A stretch of 19,715 bases of DNA from an uncultured Mucilaginibacter sp. (GCF_946481715.1 NZ_CAMLOV010000105.1:1-19715), one strand, 5' to 3'. Shown: positions 1 through 9,995, numbered from the stretch's first letter. A program made the numbers and translations. The notes: generated by a model from the sequence alone, not told the origin.

Positions 1-70
1 AATTATCTTTTCCATTGTGTTTACTTTTATGTAAACTCATTTTAGGACAAGACAGACAAAATAGAACATG

Positions 71-87
71 TCGTTCCATAGGAACGA
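71..87. repeat. 17-bp perfect palindrome (7-bp arms, 3-nt loop)
   Basis: The arms TCGTTCC (71-77) and GGAACGA (81-87) are perfect reverse complements around ATA. It lies about 85 bp upstream of the met operon promoter, in DNA with no visible gene. A second, weaker inverted repeat (GTTTAC 19-24 / GTAAAC 31-36) lies further left. Either could be a protein-binding site or a small REP-like dispersed palindrome. One copy alone cannot decide between these. The rest of 1-170 shows nothing I can interpret. Confidence 0.5.
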
Positions 88-172
88 TTGGTGATACCAA
101 GCTCGAGGGTAACGAACTATGTTGCCAATGAGTGAACGCTAACTATATATTACAATAAAATTAAAATATAAT

Positions 173-204
173 TTGGATATTAAAACCGCATTCGCATATA
201 TTTG
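173..204 (+). promoter_or_regulatory. Putative Bacteroidota-type promoter of the met operon
   Basis: TTG at 173-175 (within TTTGG) is followed after 21 nt by TATATTTG at 197-204, an exact match to the TAnnTTTG -7 element of Bacteroidota primary-sigma promoters. Transcription would begin near 210, about 45 nt before the riboswitch. That gives a leader of roughly 390 nt ahead of metY. The motif match is seen directly; its activity is inferred. Confidence 0.6.
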
Positions 205-255
205 TCAACGTTAATCGGTAGCAATACCTTAATCAATTCCCCTCAAAAGGATTTT

Positions 256-367
256 GGTTTATAAAGAAGCGGCGAGAGATCAGGCTCGAAAACCCGCTGG
301 CAACCCTCCAAAATGGAGAAGGTGCCAATTCCTGTCCCGGAAAAAGTATACCCGGGGAATATAAATT
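256..367 (+). ncRNA. SAM-I (S-box) riboswitch
   Basis: The conserved S-box core is clear: GGCAACC at 299-305 and GGTGCCAATTCC at 321-332. P1 pairs GGTTTATA (256-263) with TATAAATT (360-367), eight pairs including two G-U. P3 is the CTCC...GGAG hairpin near 305-318. P4 pairs ATTCC and CCCGG with CCGGG and GAAT on its 3' side (about 328-360). SAM binding stabilises P1 in this family. Here the 3' strand of P1 ends only 7 nt before the ATG of a short cysteine-rich ORF, so P1 occupies the place where a ribosome would start on that ORF. No terminator with a U-tract directly follows the aptamer, so a translational or leader-coupled readout fits better than simple termination. The genes downstream (metY, metX, hom) match the usual S-box regulon. 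Confidence 0.95.
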
Positions 368-374
368 TTAATCA

Positions 375-484
375 ATGAAAAGTACAATTTACGTAGCTCA
401 ACAAAACATCCAGCAATCCCAACCGGGATTATCCCCTGCATACAACCAAATTATTGGCTGTATTTGTATGTGTTGCTGCTGTTG

Positions 485-485
<1 letters not shown>
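375..485 (+). CDS. Putative cysteine-rich leader peptide, 36 aa, ending GCICMCCCC
   Basis: ATG 375 to TGA 483-485 encodes 36 residues. The first 28 are ordinary and polar, including IYVAQQNIQQSQ. The last eight codons (459-482) are TGT ATT TGT ATG TGT TGC TGC TGT, six Cys with one Ile and one Met, directly before the stop. Such a cluster at the very end of a small upstream ORF is the signature of a regulatory leader peptide on which ribosomes slow when Cys-tRNA is scarce. Poly-Cys upstream ORFs are known ahead of sulfur genes in actinobacteria. The ORF starts 7 nt after the riboswitch P1 stem and ends 116 nt before metY, so its translation may itself be SAM-gated. An in-frame TAA lies two codons upstream of the ATG, so this start is the natural one. 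A small hairpin (AATCCC 415-420 / GGGATT 425-430) lies inside the ORF. Expression and regulation are inferred, not shown. Confidence 0.72.
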
Positions 486-1915
<1,430 letters not shown>

Positions 1916-1950
1916 GGTTCTTTTTTTTAGTTTTTTAAGTGATGTTATAA

Positions 1951-1979
1951 GGGAGCGGTTGTTTTAGCCAACTGCTCCC
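1951..1979 (+). repeat. Strong hairpin between metY and metX
   Basis: GGGAGCGGTTG (1951-1961) pairs with CAACTGCTCCC (1969-1979), eleven pairs with a single G-U, around a 7-nt loop. No T-tract follows, so it does not look like an intrinsic terminator. It ends 21 nt before the metX ATG and lies behind T-runs at 1921-1928 and 1932-1937. It may set relative expression by affecting mRNA processing, 3' protection of the metY part or metX initiation. Confidence 0.65.
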
Positions 1980-2000
1980 GAAATAACGAAAAGTACAAGA

Positions 2001-3056
2001 ATGAGTTTACAAAGTTTTACTTACACAGGTGTATTCGAGCTGGAGAGCGGCAGTAAATTAAAGGATTTGCAGATAGGTTATAATACTTATGGCACACTTA
2101 ATAAAAACCGCGATAATGTAGTTTGGGTATGCCATGCGCTTACTGCAAATTCGGATGTTTTTGATTGGTGGAAGGGCTTCTTCGGCGCAAACGACCATTT
2201 TAACCCCGATGAACACTTTGTTATCTGCGCCAATATTTTGGGTTCGCCATATGGCACGGTTAGTCCGTTAAGCATTAACCCAACCACGGGGCAGCCCTAT
2301 TATCTTTCTTTCCCCGATGTTACTATAAGGGATATGGTTAAAGCCCATCAATTACTTGCCGATCATTTAGGGATAGAGCATATAGAGATCCTGTTGGGTG
2401 GCTCATTGGGTGGCCAGCAGGCCCTGGAGTGGAGTATCATTGATCCTAATCGGATTAAAAACTTAATTTTAATTGCCACAAATGCCAAGCATTCGCCCTG
2501 GGGTATTGCCTTTAACGAATCGCAACGGCTGGCCATTGCCGCCGACCGTACTTTTTATGCCAATACACCCGATGGTGGCAGTAAAGGGCTTAAGGCGGCG
2601 CGCAGCATAGCGCTCCTATCCTACCGCGGCTATAAAACTTACGATATTACCCAGCAAGAGGACGACAGTAACATAACCGATAATTTTAAAGCATCCAGCT
2701 ACCAGGATTACCAGGGCCAAAAACTGGTGAACCGTTACAACGCTTATAGCTATTGGTATTTAACCAAGGCTATGGATTCGCACAACGTTGGCCGCGGCCG
2801 TGGCGGAGTTGATAAAGCCCTTAGCCTGGTAAAAGCCCGCACATTGGTTATCGGTATAAAATCTGATGTGTTGTTCCCCATCGAGGAGCAACAGTATCTA
2901 TTCAGGCATATCCCAAAATCTGCCTTTGCCGAACTCGATTCGTTTTACGGGCACGATGGATTTTTAATTGAAACAGAAGACTTAACAAACATTGTCACGT
3001 CGTTTTTTAAAACCGATGTGAAAGGAAAAATTATAGAATTGCAAAAAACTGCTTAA
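2001..3056 (+). CDS. metX: Homoserine O-acetyltransferase
   Basis: A 351-aa alpha/beta-hydrolase-fold acyltransferase that moves acetyl from acetyl-CoA to homoserine, making the substrate for MetY. The oxyanion/early motif VVWVCHALTANSDV is near 40-53. The nucleophile elbow is GGSLGGQQALEW with S135. The acid is D289 in IKSDVLFP and the base is H318 in FYGHDGFL, giving the complete MetX triad in family order. The lid region (about 165-260) is typical. Acetyl rather than succinyl use is inferred from family membership (the MetX fold, not MetA) and from the adjacent metY. Its TAA overlaps the hom ATG by one base (TAATG), which suggests translational coupling. Confidence 0.95.
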   Translation: MSLQSFTYTGVFELESGSKLKDLQIGYNTYGTLNKNRDNVVWVCHALTANSDVFDWWKGFFGANDHFNPDEHFVICANILGSPYGTVSPLSINPTTGQPYYLSFPDVTIRDMVKAHQLLADHLGIEHIEILLGGSLGGQQALEWSIIDPNRIKNLILIATNAKHSPWGIAFNESQRLAIAADRTFYANTPDGGSKGLKAARSIALLSYRGYKTYDITQQEDDSNITDNFKASSYQDYQGQKLVNRYNAYSYWYLTKAMDSHNVGRGRGGVDKALSLVKARTLVIGIKSDVLFPIEEQQYLFRHIPKSAFAELDSFYGHDGFLIETEDLTNIVTSFFKTDVKGKIIELQKTA

Positions 3057-4282
3057 TGAGTAAGAAACTAAATATTGGCCTCTTCGGGTTCGGAGTGGTA
3101 GGCCAGGGGCTATATGATATTATCCGTACCAAAAACCTCAACCTCGAAATAAAAAAGATCGCCATAAAAAACCCCGGCAAACTGCGCACCCTGCCACAGG
3201 AATTGTTTACTACCGACCGCGATGAGCTACTGAATAACCCCGAGATAAATACCATTGTTGAACTGATAAACGATACTGCGGCTGCGTTTGAAATTGTGTC
3301 GCGCGCGTTAAGCTCCGGCAAAAATGTAGTATCGGCCAGTAAGAAGATGATAGCTACTTATTTGCACGAACTGATTGCCTTGCAGGAAAAGCACGGCACA
3401 TCGTTATTATACGAAGGTGCAGTTTGTGGCAGTATCCCCATCATCCGTAACCTGGAGGAGTATTACGATAACGAATTGCTGCACTCTATCAGCGGCATAT
3501 TCAATGGTTCATCCAACTACATCCTGTCAAAAGGCTTCTTAGAAAATTTAGATTACAATAGCGCGCTGAAACAAGCGCAGGACCTCGGCTTTGCCGAAAC
3601 CGACCCCACAATGGATGTTGGCGGTTACGACGCTAAATATAAGCTAATTATTGCGGCAGCGCACGCCTACGTCGTTATTGTTGAGCCGGAAGCGGTGCTG
3701 AACATTGGTATACAAAACCTAAGCGCTAACGACCTGCAATACGCCCGCGAAAAAAACCTGAAGATAAAGCTGGTACCTGTAGCTAAAGAATTGGATGCCC
3801 GCAATGTTGCCATGTTTGTACTCCCTAAGTTTGTGAACGAAAGCGAATTTTTATACAATGTGGAATATGAGTATAATGGCGTAACCGTACAGGCAGCTTT
3901 TGCCGACCAGCAGTTTTTCTTTGGGAAAGGTGCGGGTGGCCATCCTACCGGCTCGGCTGTGCTATCAGATATTGCAGCGCTGCGTTACAATTATGGGTAC
4001 GAGTATAAAAAGGCGAAGGAAATTAAAGACCTGCACTTTACCAATAACATAGAAATAAACATATACCTGCGGTATGAAGACGAAGCATTAGTAGAGGCAC
4101 TTGGCTTTGAGTATATAAAAGAGCGCTATTACTCGGGTAGTTATAAATTTGTTATCGGAAAAATTAATTTGCAAAAACTGATAGACAACCAGCAACGTAT
4201 ATCTGATAACAAGGCATTCGTAGCCTTTGCCGATCAGCTAACGGGGGTCAGTTTAGCACCGGCAAAAATACATGCCGCCTGA
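3056..4282 (+). CDS. hom: Homoserine dehydrogenase (monofunctional)
   Basis: A 408-aa NAD(P)-dependent enzyme reducing aspartate semialdehyde to homoserine. The N-terminal Rossmann motif is GLFGFGVVGQG (8-18). The dimerisation/catalytic domain carries GAVCGSIPIIRNLEEYY (121-137), GIFNGSSNYIL (147-157) and the family signature around LGFAETDPTMDVGGYDAKYK (177-196) with its conserved acidic residues and lysine. The last 80 or so residues do not look like a clear ACT domain, and no aspartokinase domain is fused, so this is not a ThrA-type bifunctional enzyme. Sitting in the S-box operon, it is probably the homoserine source dedicated to methionine, and lack of a clear ACT domain would fit control through RNA rather than threonine feedback. 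That regulatory reading is inference. Confidence 0.93.
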   Translation: MSKKLNIGLFGFGVVGQGLYDIIRTKNLNLEIKKIAIKNPGKLRTLPQELFTTDRDELLNNPEINTIVELINDTAAAFEIVSRALSSGKNVVSASKKMIATYLHELIALQEKHGTSLLYEGAVCGSIPIIRNLEEYYDNELLHSISGIFNGSSNYILSKGFLENLDYNSALKQAQDLGFAETDPTMDVGGYDAKYKLIIAAAHAYVVIVEPEAVLNIGIQNLSANDLQYAREKNLKIKLVPVAKELDARNVAMFVLPKFVNESEFLYNVEYEYNGVTVQAAFADQQFFFGKGAGGHPTGSAVLSDIAALRYNYGYEYKKAKEIKDLHFTNNIEINIYLRYEDEALVEALGFEYIKERYYSGSYKFVIGKINLQKLIDNQQRISDNKAFVAFADQLTGVSLAPAKIHAA

Positions 4283-4310
4283 AGTTTTTTAGTAGATTCT
4301 TCCGGTAAAA

Positions 4311-4335
4311 CAAAAGGCCCTTTACGGGCCTTTTG
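4311..4335. terminator. Bidirectional intrinsic terminator between hom and the E2 gene
   Basis: CAAAAGGCCC (4311-4320) pairs perfectly with GGGCCTTTTG (4326-4335) around TTTAC. The A-run on one side and T-run on the other make it usable on both strands, and a second TTTT follows at 4338. It lies 28 nt after the hom stop and 28 nt after the E2 stop on the other strand, ideal for a shared convergent terminator. Confidence 0.85.
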
Positions 4336-4362
4336 CATTTTGTAGAATTCACATTTAATTAA

Positions 4363-5952
4363 CTATATACTTCGGCTAATATCCCAGTTTTCGAGGTAGT
4401 CGGCCACCTTGCGCACAAACGTTCCGCCTAAAGCGCCATCCACTACCCTATGATCGTATGATAGCGAAAGGAACATCATGTGCCTGATGCCTATCGCATC
4501 GCCTTGCGGTGTCTCTATCACAGCAGGTTTCTTTTTTATAGCACCTACAGCCAATATGGCCACCTGCGGCTGGTTGATGATAGGCGTACCCATCACATTG
4601 CCGAACGAACCCACGTTGGTGATGGTAAATGTGCCGTCTTTTACATCATCGGGCAATAACTTACCAATGCGGGCGCGGTGTGCCAGGTCATTCACCGCTT
4701 TGGCAATGCCCAGCAGGCTCAGCTCATCGGCGCGTTTTATAACAGGCACTATCAGGTTACCATTTGGCAGGGCAGTTGCCATGCTAATGTTTATATTTTT
4801 CTTTTTGATGATCTGCGTACCCACAACCGATACGTTTATCATCGGCAGCGCAACAATAGCTTTAATTACCGCCTCAATGAATATCGGGGTGAAGGTGAGC
4901 TTTTGCCCTTCGCGTTTTTCAAAAGGCCCTTTAATTTTTTCGCGCCAGTTCACCAGTTCGGTTACATCGGCCTCAACAAACGAAGTAACGTGCGGCGAGG
5001 TATGCTTGCTGTAAACCATATGATCGGCTATCAGCCTGCGCATACGGTCCATTTCTATAATTTCATCACCGCCCGATACTGAAGTTGCAGGTTTCGGCGC
5101 AGCTTTTGGCGCTTCGGATGCAGGCGCAGGTTTTGGTGCATCCGCAACAGGGCCTATTTTTGGCGCTTCCGTTTGTGCCGGTACATTAACAGGTTCGTCG
5201 GCAGGGGCTGCAGGTTGTTCGGCAAGGGATGGTGGCGCTACATATGGCGGCGGTATTGCAGCAGTGTATGTAATCACCGGCTCGGCATGTAATACCGGTT
5301 CGGGATGCGGTGCATGCTTAGCTTGCTCTACTCTTGCCGGGCGGTGTTTAAGGTAATCCAGCAGGTCGTCTTTTGTTAAACGGCCTTCAGCCCCGGTGCC
5401 GGGTATACGGTCAAGTTCGTCATTGCTTATCCCTTCCTGTACAGCAATACTTTTCACCAAAGGCGAATAAAAACGATTATCGAATTTTGTGCTGCTTATA
5501 ACAGGTGTGGCATGCTCCTTCAATTGGCTAATGCCCGGTATATCCTGTGGCGGATAAATTGTTTCGGCTGGCGCGGTATATTGGGGTGCAGAAGGTGCAA
5601 TGGGCTCGGGTGTTTGCGCTGCAACAGGTTGTGGTGTTGGGGCGTTCTCAGCTACAGCTGGTTGCGTTGGTTCGGCTATAGGCGCAGGGGCGGCATCCTC
5701 AACCCTGTCGGGCTCGGTCTCTATCACTGCTATGGCAGCGCCTACCTGTACTACATCGTTTTCCTGATACAGTTGTTCTATTAATTTACCAGCTACCGGA
5801 GAAGGGACTTCAGAGTCTACCTTATCGGTTGCAATTTCCATCACTGCCTCGTCTACTTCAATATAATCTCCCGGGCTTTTAGCCCATTTGATTACTGTTG
5901 CCTCCGCAACACTTTCCCCCATCTTCGGCAGTAACAATTGGTATTTGGCCAT
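4363..5952 (-). CDS. 2-oxo acid dehydrogenase E2 (dihydrolipoamide acyltransferase), likely branched-chain type
   Basis: A 529-aa lipoyl-dependent acyltransferase core of a 2-oxo acid dehydrogenase complex. One N-terminal lipoyl domain (about 2-78) carries the lipoylated lysine in ATDKVDSEV (K44). A long Ala/Pro-rich linker follows, then a peripheral subunit-binding domain (about 161-202, with VKSIAVQEGIS and GTGAEGRLTKDDL). A second Ala/Pro-rich linker leads to the catalytic domain, which ends in SYDHRVVDGALGG with catalytic H501 and D505. The start is taken at ATG 5952 (MAKYQ, directly at the lipoyl domain) rather than the TTG two codons earlier. No E1 or E3 gene is nearby, so substrate is uncertain. 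The sequence resembles the stand-alone E2 usually called branched-chain in Bacteroidota. It lies 43 nt after cinA and probably shares its transcript. Confidence 0.9.
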   Translation of the reverse strand: MAKYQLLLPKMGESVAEATVIKWAKSPGDYIEVDEAVMEIATDKVDSEVPSPVAGKLIEQLYQENDVVQVGAAIAVIETEPDRVEDAAPAPIAEPTQPAVAENAPTPQPVAAQTPEPIAPSAPQYTAPAETIYPPQDIPGISQLKEHATPVISSTKFDNRFYSPLVKSIAVQEGISNDELDRIPGTGAEGRLTKDDLLDYLKHRPARVEQAKHAPHPEPVLHAEPVITYTAAIPPPYVAPPSLAEQPAAPADEPVNVPAQTEAPKIGPVADAPKPAPASEAPKAAPKPATSVSGGDEIIEMDRMRRLIADHMVYSKHTSPHVTSFVEADVTELVNWREKIKGPFEKREGQKLTFTPIFIEAVIKAIVALPMINVSVVGTQIIKKKNINISMATALPNGNLIVPVIKRADELSLLGIAKAVNDLAHRARIGKLLPDDVKDGTFTITNVGSFGNVMGTPIINQPQVAILAVGAIKKKPAVIETPQGDAIGIRHMMFLSLSYDHRVVDGALGGTFVRKVADYLENWDISRSI

Positions 5953-5995
5953 ACACAAGTATTGTTGGTTTGGTCAAAATTAGAGATTTTGCTTG

Positions 5996-7243
5996 TTACT
6001 TTTCGTATTCCTTAAGTAAAGTAATTAACATAAAAAATGCCCATACGGCACTCCTTTCGATGTTTTGGAGGCGTTTATTACCAAATGTGAATTTCTTTAC
6101 AACAGTTTTATTTGCATTTGCCACCGCAATCCATACGGTACCTACAGGTTTATCATCGGTGCCTCCACCCGGCCCGGCAATGCCAGTTACAGCAACGGCA
6201 TAATCCGACTCGAAATTGCGGAGCGCACCTTCCACCATCTCCGCTACGGTTTCGTGGCTCACCGCGCCATACTGCGCTAAAGTCTCGTTTCTCACACCCA
6301 AAACGCTTTGTTTCAAATTGTTGGAGTACGATATCACCCCGCCAAGGAAAACCTGCGATGAACCCGCGTGCTGGGTAATAAGGTGGGATATGTACCCGCC
6401 AGTGCAGCTCTCGGCGGCAGATAAAGTAAGCCCTTTCGCAGCCATTAAATTCAATACCGCTTTTTCAAGCGGGATATCCTCTTCTGCCACTACGGCGTGC
6501 TTTACGCGTTCAATAATTTGCGTAGCATATTTATCTACCTCTGCCTGCAGCAAAGCGGCATCGTCGCCATCGGCGCTCAGGCGTAACCGCACCTGGCCAA
6601 GTTTTGGCAGGTAGGCAAGCTTAATATTTGCCGGCAGCGAATCTTCAATATCGGCTATTTTTTCCGCCAGGAATGATTCTCCCTCGCCCGCAGTCAAGAT
6701 GGTTTTATGGATAATTACGGGCAGTTTTAAGGCGGCTTTTAACTTCGGTATTACCTCCTCCTCTACCATATATTTCATCTCGAAGGGTACCCCCGGCATA
6801 GATACATATATTTTGCCCGCATGGTTAAACCACATGCCCGGCGCCGTACCGTTTTTATTTAGTATTACTTCACAATTAGCGGGTACCTCGGCCTGTTTAC
6901 GGTTTACTTCTAACAAGGGCCTGTTGTATTTTTTAAATATATTGGTAACGTTTGCCAATGCTGCTTCATTCAAAACCATCCCAACATTAAAATATTCGGC
7001 CAATGTATTTTTGGTAATATCATCCTTTGTTGGCCCCAGCCCGCCGGTTATTAAAATAATATCCGCACGCACGGCAGCCTCTGCAAGTGCAGCGAGGATG
7101 TGGTTGCGGTCGTCAGATACCGAAGATATTTGTTTTACGCGAATGCCCGCCGTGTTTAATTGTTCGGCCATCCAGGCAGAGTTGGTATCAACAATTTGCC
7201 CTATCAGTATTTCATCGCCTATGGTTATTATTTCTGCCAGCAT
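5996..7243 (-). CDS. cinA: CinA-family protein: MoaB/MogA-like domain plus nicotinamide-nucleotide amidase domain
   Basis: A 415-aa two-domain protein. The N-terminal half is MogA/MoeA-like (AEIITIGDEILIGQIVDTN at the start, TGGLGPTKDD at 66-75), linked in CinA to ADP-ribose/NADH-type pyrophosphatase activity. The C-terminal half is PncC-type NMN deamidase, with AAESCTGG (276-283, the nucleophilic Ser region), GGVISYSN (301-308) and TGIAGPGGGT (353-362). The likely role is pyridine-nucleotide salvage or repair; the competence link in the name does not apply here. It starts one base after the stop of the lptD-like gene, so the two are almost certainly co-transcribed. Length and both motif sets are complete. 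Confidence 0.94.
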   Translation of the reverse strand: MLAEIITIGDEILIGQIVDTNSAWMAEQLNTAGIRVKQISSVSDDRNHILAALAEAAVRADIILITGGLGPTKDDITKNTLAEYFNVGMVLNEAALANVTNIFKKYNRPLLEVNRKQAEVPANCEVILNKNGTAPGMWFNHAGKIYVSMPGVPFEMKYMVEEEVIPKLKAALKLPVIIHKTILTAGEGESFLAEKIADIEDSLPANIKLAYLPKLGQVRLRLSADGDDAALLQAEVDKYATQIIERVKHAVVAEEDIPLEKAVLNLMAAKGLTLSAAESCTGGYISHLITQHAGSSQVFLGGVISYSNNLKQSVLGVRNETLAQYGAVSHETVAEMVEGALRNFESDYAVAVTGIAGPGGGTDDKPVGTVWIAVANANKTVVKKFTFGNKRLQNIERSAVWAFFMLITLLKEYEK

Positions 7244-7244
7244 T

Positions 7245-9971
7245 TTATTGAAATGATTGGTTGTTGGTATAATCGCTGCGCTTGCTCAGTTTTAGATCTT
7301 GTAAAATAGAGGATTTTACTTTCAGCGTAACGCTGTATGATTTGTAATAACCAAACGGCAGCCACTGCATAGAAAGGTCCCAGCAATGTAAATCGCGGTA
7401 TATAGCAAACGATGTGGCGCTGCTTAGCTTCATCGCTCTTAAGTCATAGGTGGTATTGTACTGTATCTTCCATTTCTGGGTAATGCTTACATCGCCGCTT
7501 ATCATTACCGTGTTGCTGGCACTGGAGTTAATGATACCGTTTTGGTAGCTGAAGCTGTAATTGACGGATAAATTCCAGGGCACATTAAAATCTACATAAG
7601 CACTCGGATCACTATTGATCAATGCCAGGCGCTGCGCCTGGTCGGCTGTCATACCTGCAAGCGTCCCGTTAGCGTTTTGCTGCTGTTTTGGCCTAAAGGT
7701 TGATGGGTTTAAACTGGCGCTCATAGAAAGGCTAAAGTTTTGCAGCGTAGGGAATTTACCATCGCGTATGCTGAGGCGGTTTATACGGCGTATATAATTC
7801 TGCACGCCCCCGTTACTGATAGAGTCGCGTATCAGCGTGGTATAAGGATCGAACGAGCCACTAAAGTTGATATTAACCTTCTGATCTAAAATGGATGTGT
7901 GGCCGGATAAGCTGATGGTAGAGAGCTTCAAGGAATCTGCCGCAAAATTATAAAATGTTGATATAGAAAGCCCTTGTAAAATAGGTATTTTCCTGTCCGT
8001 GCCCGATGTATCGGTACTTTTTGCCTTTACCTTGGCCTCGATAGTGTTATCGAGCGAGAAACCGATACCAGCCTGTTTCCCCGCAGACGGCCCGCCATAA
8101 ACCGATTGCTCGAAGATAGAATACCGCTGCGAAGTGTAAGGGTAAGGCACGCTTGCTGCACTTACTGCCGTGCGGTAGTAGCCGTAGCTGGGGTCGCCAA
8201 AATCGGGGCGGTAACTAAAGCTTATTTGCGGCGTACTTGTGGTACGGATAGCTTTTAAATTGCCTTTTTTAAAGGTTAAGGTACTATAAACTTTTGTAGA
8301 CACACCTGCGTTTAAACTGTACTCGCCCGCGCGCTTAAAGCCGGGCACTGTATCGGTGATAGGGATTAGCTGCCCGTTGATGCTTCCCCTGTCAAATCGT
8401 TTGTTTATGCTTTGGAAATACCAGCGCTCGGTATAGTTGCCGCCCGTATTAAACTGAAAATATTTTAGCACATTTAAACTTAACGATACAGGCACCGTGT
8501 GCTGGAATCCGTTTTGCATCCTTTTGGTTAAGGTTTCCTTTGTAAATAATTCGGCTTCGGGTACATTAGTAACTTTGTTGGTACCCACCAAACTATAGCC
8601 CAGGCTTATTTTTTGATACCATTTTTGTTCGCCAACCCTGTCTTTCGGATCAAATGGGCTGATGGTAGACATGTTGAAACTGAAGGTTGGCAGTTCTAAC
8701 GTTACTGTTTTTTTAGTAAGATCTTGCGAGTGGCCTAAACTTACGTTTAAATTGAAGGGCGAACCGGCCCAGGTTTTACCATAGTTTATACTCGACCGCA
8801 GGTTGTTTTGCGTAAGCGCTTCCAGGTTGTAGTTATCCTGTGCACGTGTACTTTGGTAAAAACTTGATGTACCGGCATTTACAGAAGCACTGAAAGAGGT
8901 ACCAGGATGCGCATTAGGATCTTGCGAATGCGACCAGGTAATGTTGAAGTCCTTTCGGGCAGGATCGCCCACGAGCCCATAATTGTGCGAGCCATAGCTA
9001 AGCGTTAAGTTACCACCATATTTATACCTTTTTAAATACCGCGAATTGGCGCTGAGCTCGTAAGACCCCTTAGAATATAACGACGCCATGAAGGTAACAT
9101 CCATATTATCATTAAGGCCAATATAATACCCTAAGTTGCGCAGATAAAAACCCAGCCGCTGGTCTTCGCCAAAGGTAGGAAGCAACACGCCCGATGTACG
9201 GGAATTGGGCTTGGGGAAGAAACCAAACGGAATAGCAAAGGGCAATGGTACGCCTTCAATCTCCAGGTATGCCGGGCCCGATATGATCCTGTTTTTTTGC
9301 CCTATCCCCTTTGTTATCACAATACCAAAATGCGTATCGGGGAAAGGCAGGTCGCAAGTGCTGAAAATTACGTTGCGGTAAGCTACTTCGTTATGAGGCA
9401 AAACTTTAGCCTGCCCGCCCGAAATAAAGTTGCCGTCCTGCTGGGTGGCGGGGTTCCATATTTTACCTTTCTTGGTATCGTAATTAAACAAAAGGGAATC
9501 AGATGCAACAGGCTTCTCCTGCCCCGATTTTGATATAGGCCTCCCCTCTCCGTACCGCTTGTTGGGGCTAATGCGGCCACGCGCAAAAATCAGGTGGTTT
9601 TTTTCGTCGATGCGTATGTAATCGGCATCCAGTTCAAAATCTTCATAAACAACTTTTGCCCTGCCGTACAGGTACGACATTTTATTTTTCCTATCCGTAT
9701 GAGACGAGTCTTCGGCCGTAGCTTTTATAATTGATTTTATGCCCGAGCCTTTTGGCGTTGTATCGCGTTGGGCCGTGTTGTAACCTGTTCCATTGTTGGT
9801 CTTTGCGCCTTTGGGCGGTTTTTTTAGCTTCAAAAGCTTACGGTCGCGTACAGAATCAAGTTTAATAATGGTATCTTTAGCAGATGTTTTGCCATGCGCG
9901 CTATTTGCAGACGCCGCCACACTTGCCATTAAGATAATTGCAAACAGAAAAAAAAGGCTAACTAATTTCAA
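7245..9971 (-). CDS. LptD/OstA-like outer-membrane LPS-assembly protein
   Basis: A 908-aa secreted outer-membrane protein. Residues 1 to about 22 form a signal peptide (hydrophobic FFLFAIILMASVAASA). A Lys/Gly/Pro-rich stretch follows, then an OstA/LptA-like periplasmic segment around 100-200 (YGRAKVVYEDFELDADYIRID, then ARGRISP). The remainder is a large beta-barrel with alternating aromatic/polar strands, for example LPTFGEDQRLGFYLRNLGYY followed by many S/N/Y-rich strands. The C-terminus (NNQSFQ) lacks the classical final-Phe/Trp strand of proteobacterial porins in an obvious form. By family it would insert LPS into the outer leaflet. Bacteroidota carry several diverged members, so I give no gene symbol. 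The divergent neighbours (amidase, MCE protein) are also envelope genes. Confidence 0.85.
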   Translation of the reverse strand: MKLVSLFFLFAIILMASVAASANSAHGKTSAKDTIIKLDSVRDRKLLKLKKPPKGAKTNNGTGYNTAQRDTTPKGSGIKSIIKATAEDSSHTDRKNKMSYLYGRAKVVYEDFELDADYIRIDEKNHLIFARGRISPNKRYGEGRPISKSGQEKPVASDSLLFNYDTKKGKIWNPATQQDGNFISGGQAKVLPHNEVAYRNVIFSTCDLPFPDTHFGIVITKGIGQKNRIISGPAYLEIEGVPLPFAIPFGFFPKPNSRTSGVLLPTFGEDQRLGFYLRNLGYYIGLNDNMDVTFMASLYSKGSYELSANSRYLKRYKYGGNLTLSYGSHNYGLVGDPARKDFNITWSHSQDPNAHPGTSFSASVNAGTSSFYQSTRAQDNYNLEALTQNNLRSSINYGKTWAGSPFNLNVSLGHSQDLTKKTVTLELPTFSFNMSTISPFDPKDRVGEQKWYQKISLGYSLVGTNKVTNVPEAELFTKETLTKRMQNGFQHTVPVSLSLNVLKYFQFNTGGNYTERWYFQSINKRFDRGSINGQLIPITDTVPGFKRAGEYSLNAGVSTKVYSTLTFKKGNLKAIRTTSTPQISFSYRPDFGDPSYGYYRTAVSAASVPYPYTSQRYSIFEQSVYGGPSAGKQAGIGFSLDNTIEAKVKAKSTDTSGTDRKIPILQGLSISTFYNFAADSLKLSTISLSGHTSILDQKVNINFSGSFDPYTTLIRDSISNGGVQNYIRRINRLSIRDGKFPTLQNFSLSMSASLNPSTFRPKQQQNANGTLAGMTADQAQRLALINSDPSAYVDFNVPWNLSVNYSFSYQNGIINSSASNTVMISGDVSITQKWKIQYNTTYDLRAMKLSSATSFAIYRDLHCWDLSMQWLPFGYYKSYSVTLKVKSSILQDLKLSKRSDYTNNQSFQ

Positions 9972-9987
9972 AATAGATTATGAATAG

Positions 9988-9995
9988 TATTTTTG
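9988..9995 (+). promoter_or_regulatory. Candidate -7 element for the amidase-mce operon
   Basis: TATTTTTG fits TAnnTTTG and lies 28 nt before the amidase ATG. I do not see a good TTG at the -33 position (the local sequence is TTTC), so this rests on one half of the promoter only. Confidence 0.4.

Noticed and set aside
1..15. ATG GAA AAG ATA ATT on the minus strand at 15-1, a possible divergent gene start.
   Set aside because: Only five codons lie inside the window and no convincing minus-strand TAnnTTTG element lies upstream. It cannot be supported.
1951..1979. metY-metX hairpin as a rho-independent terminator.
   Set aside because: It is followed by GAAATAACG, not a T-tract, and the genes on both sides belong to one pathway and strand. 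The T-runs lie before the stem, not after it.
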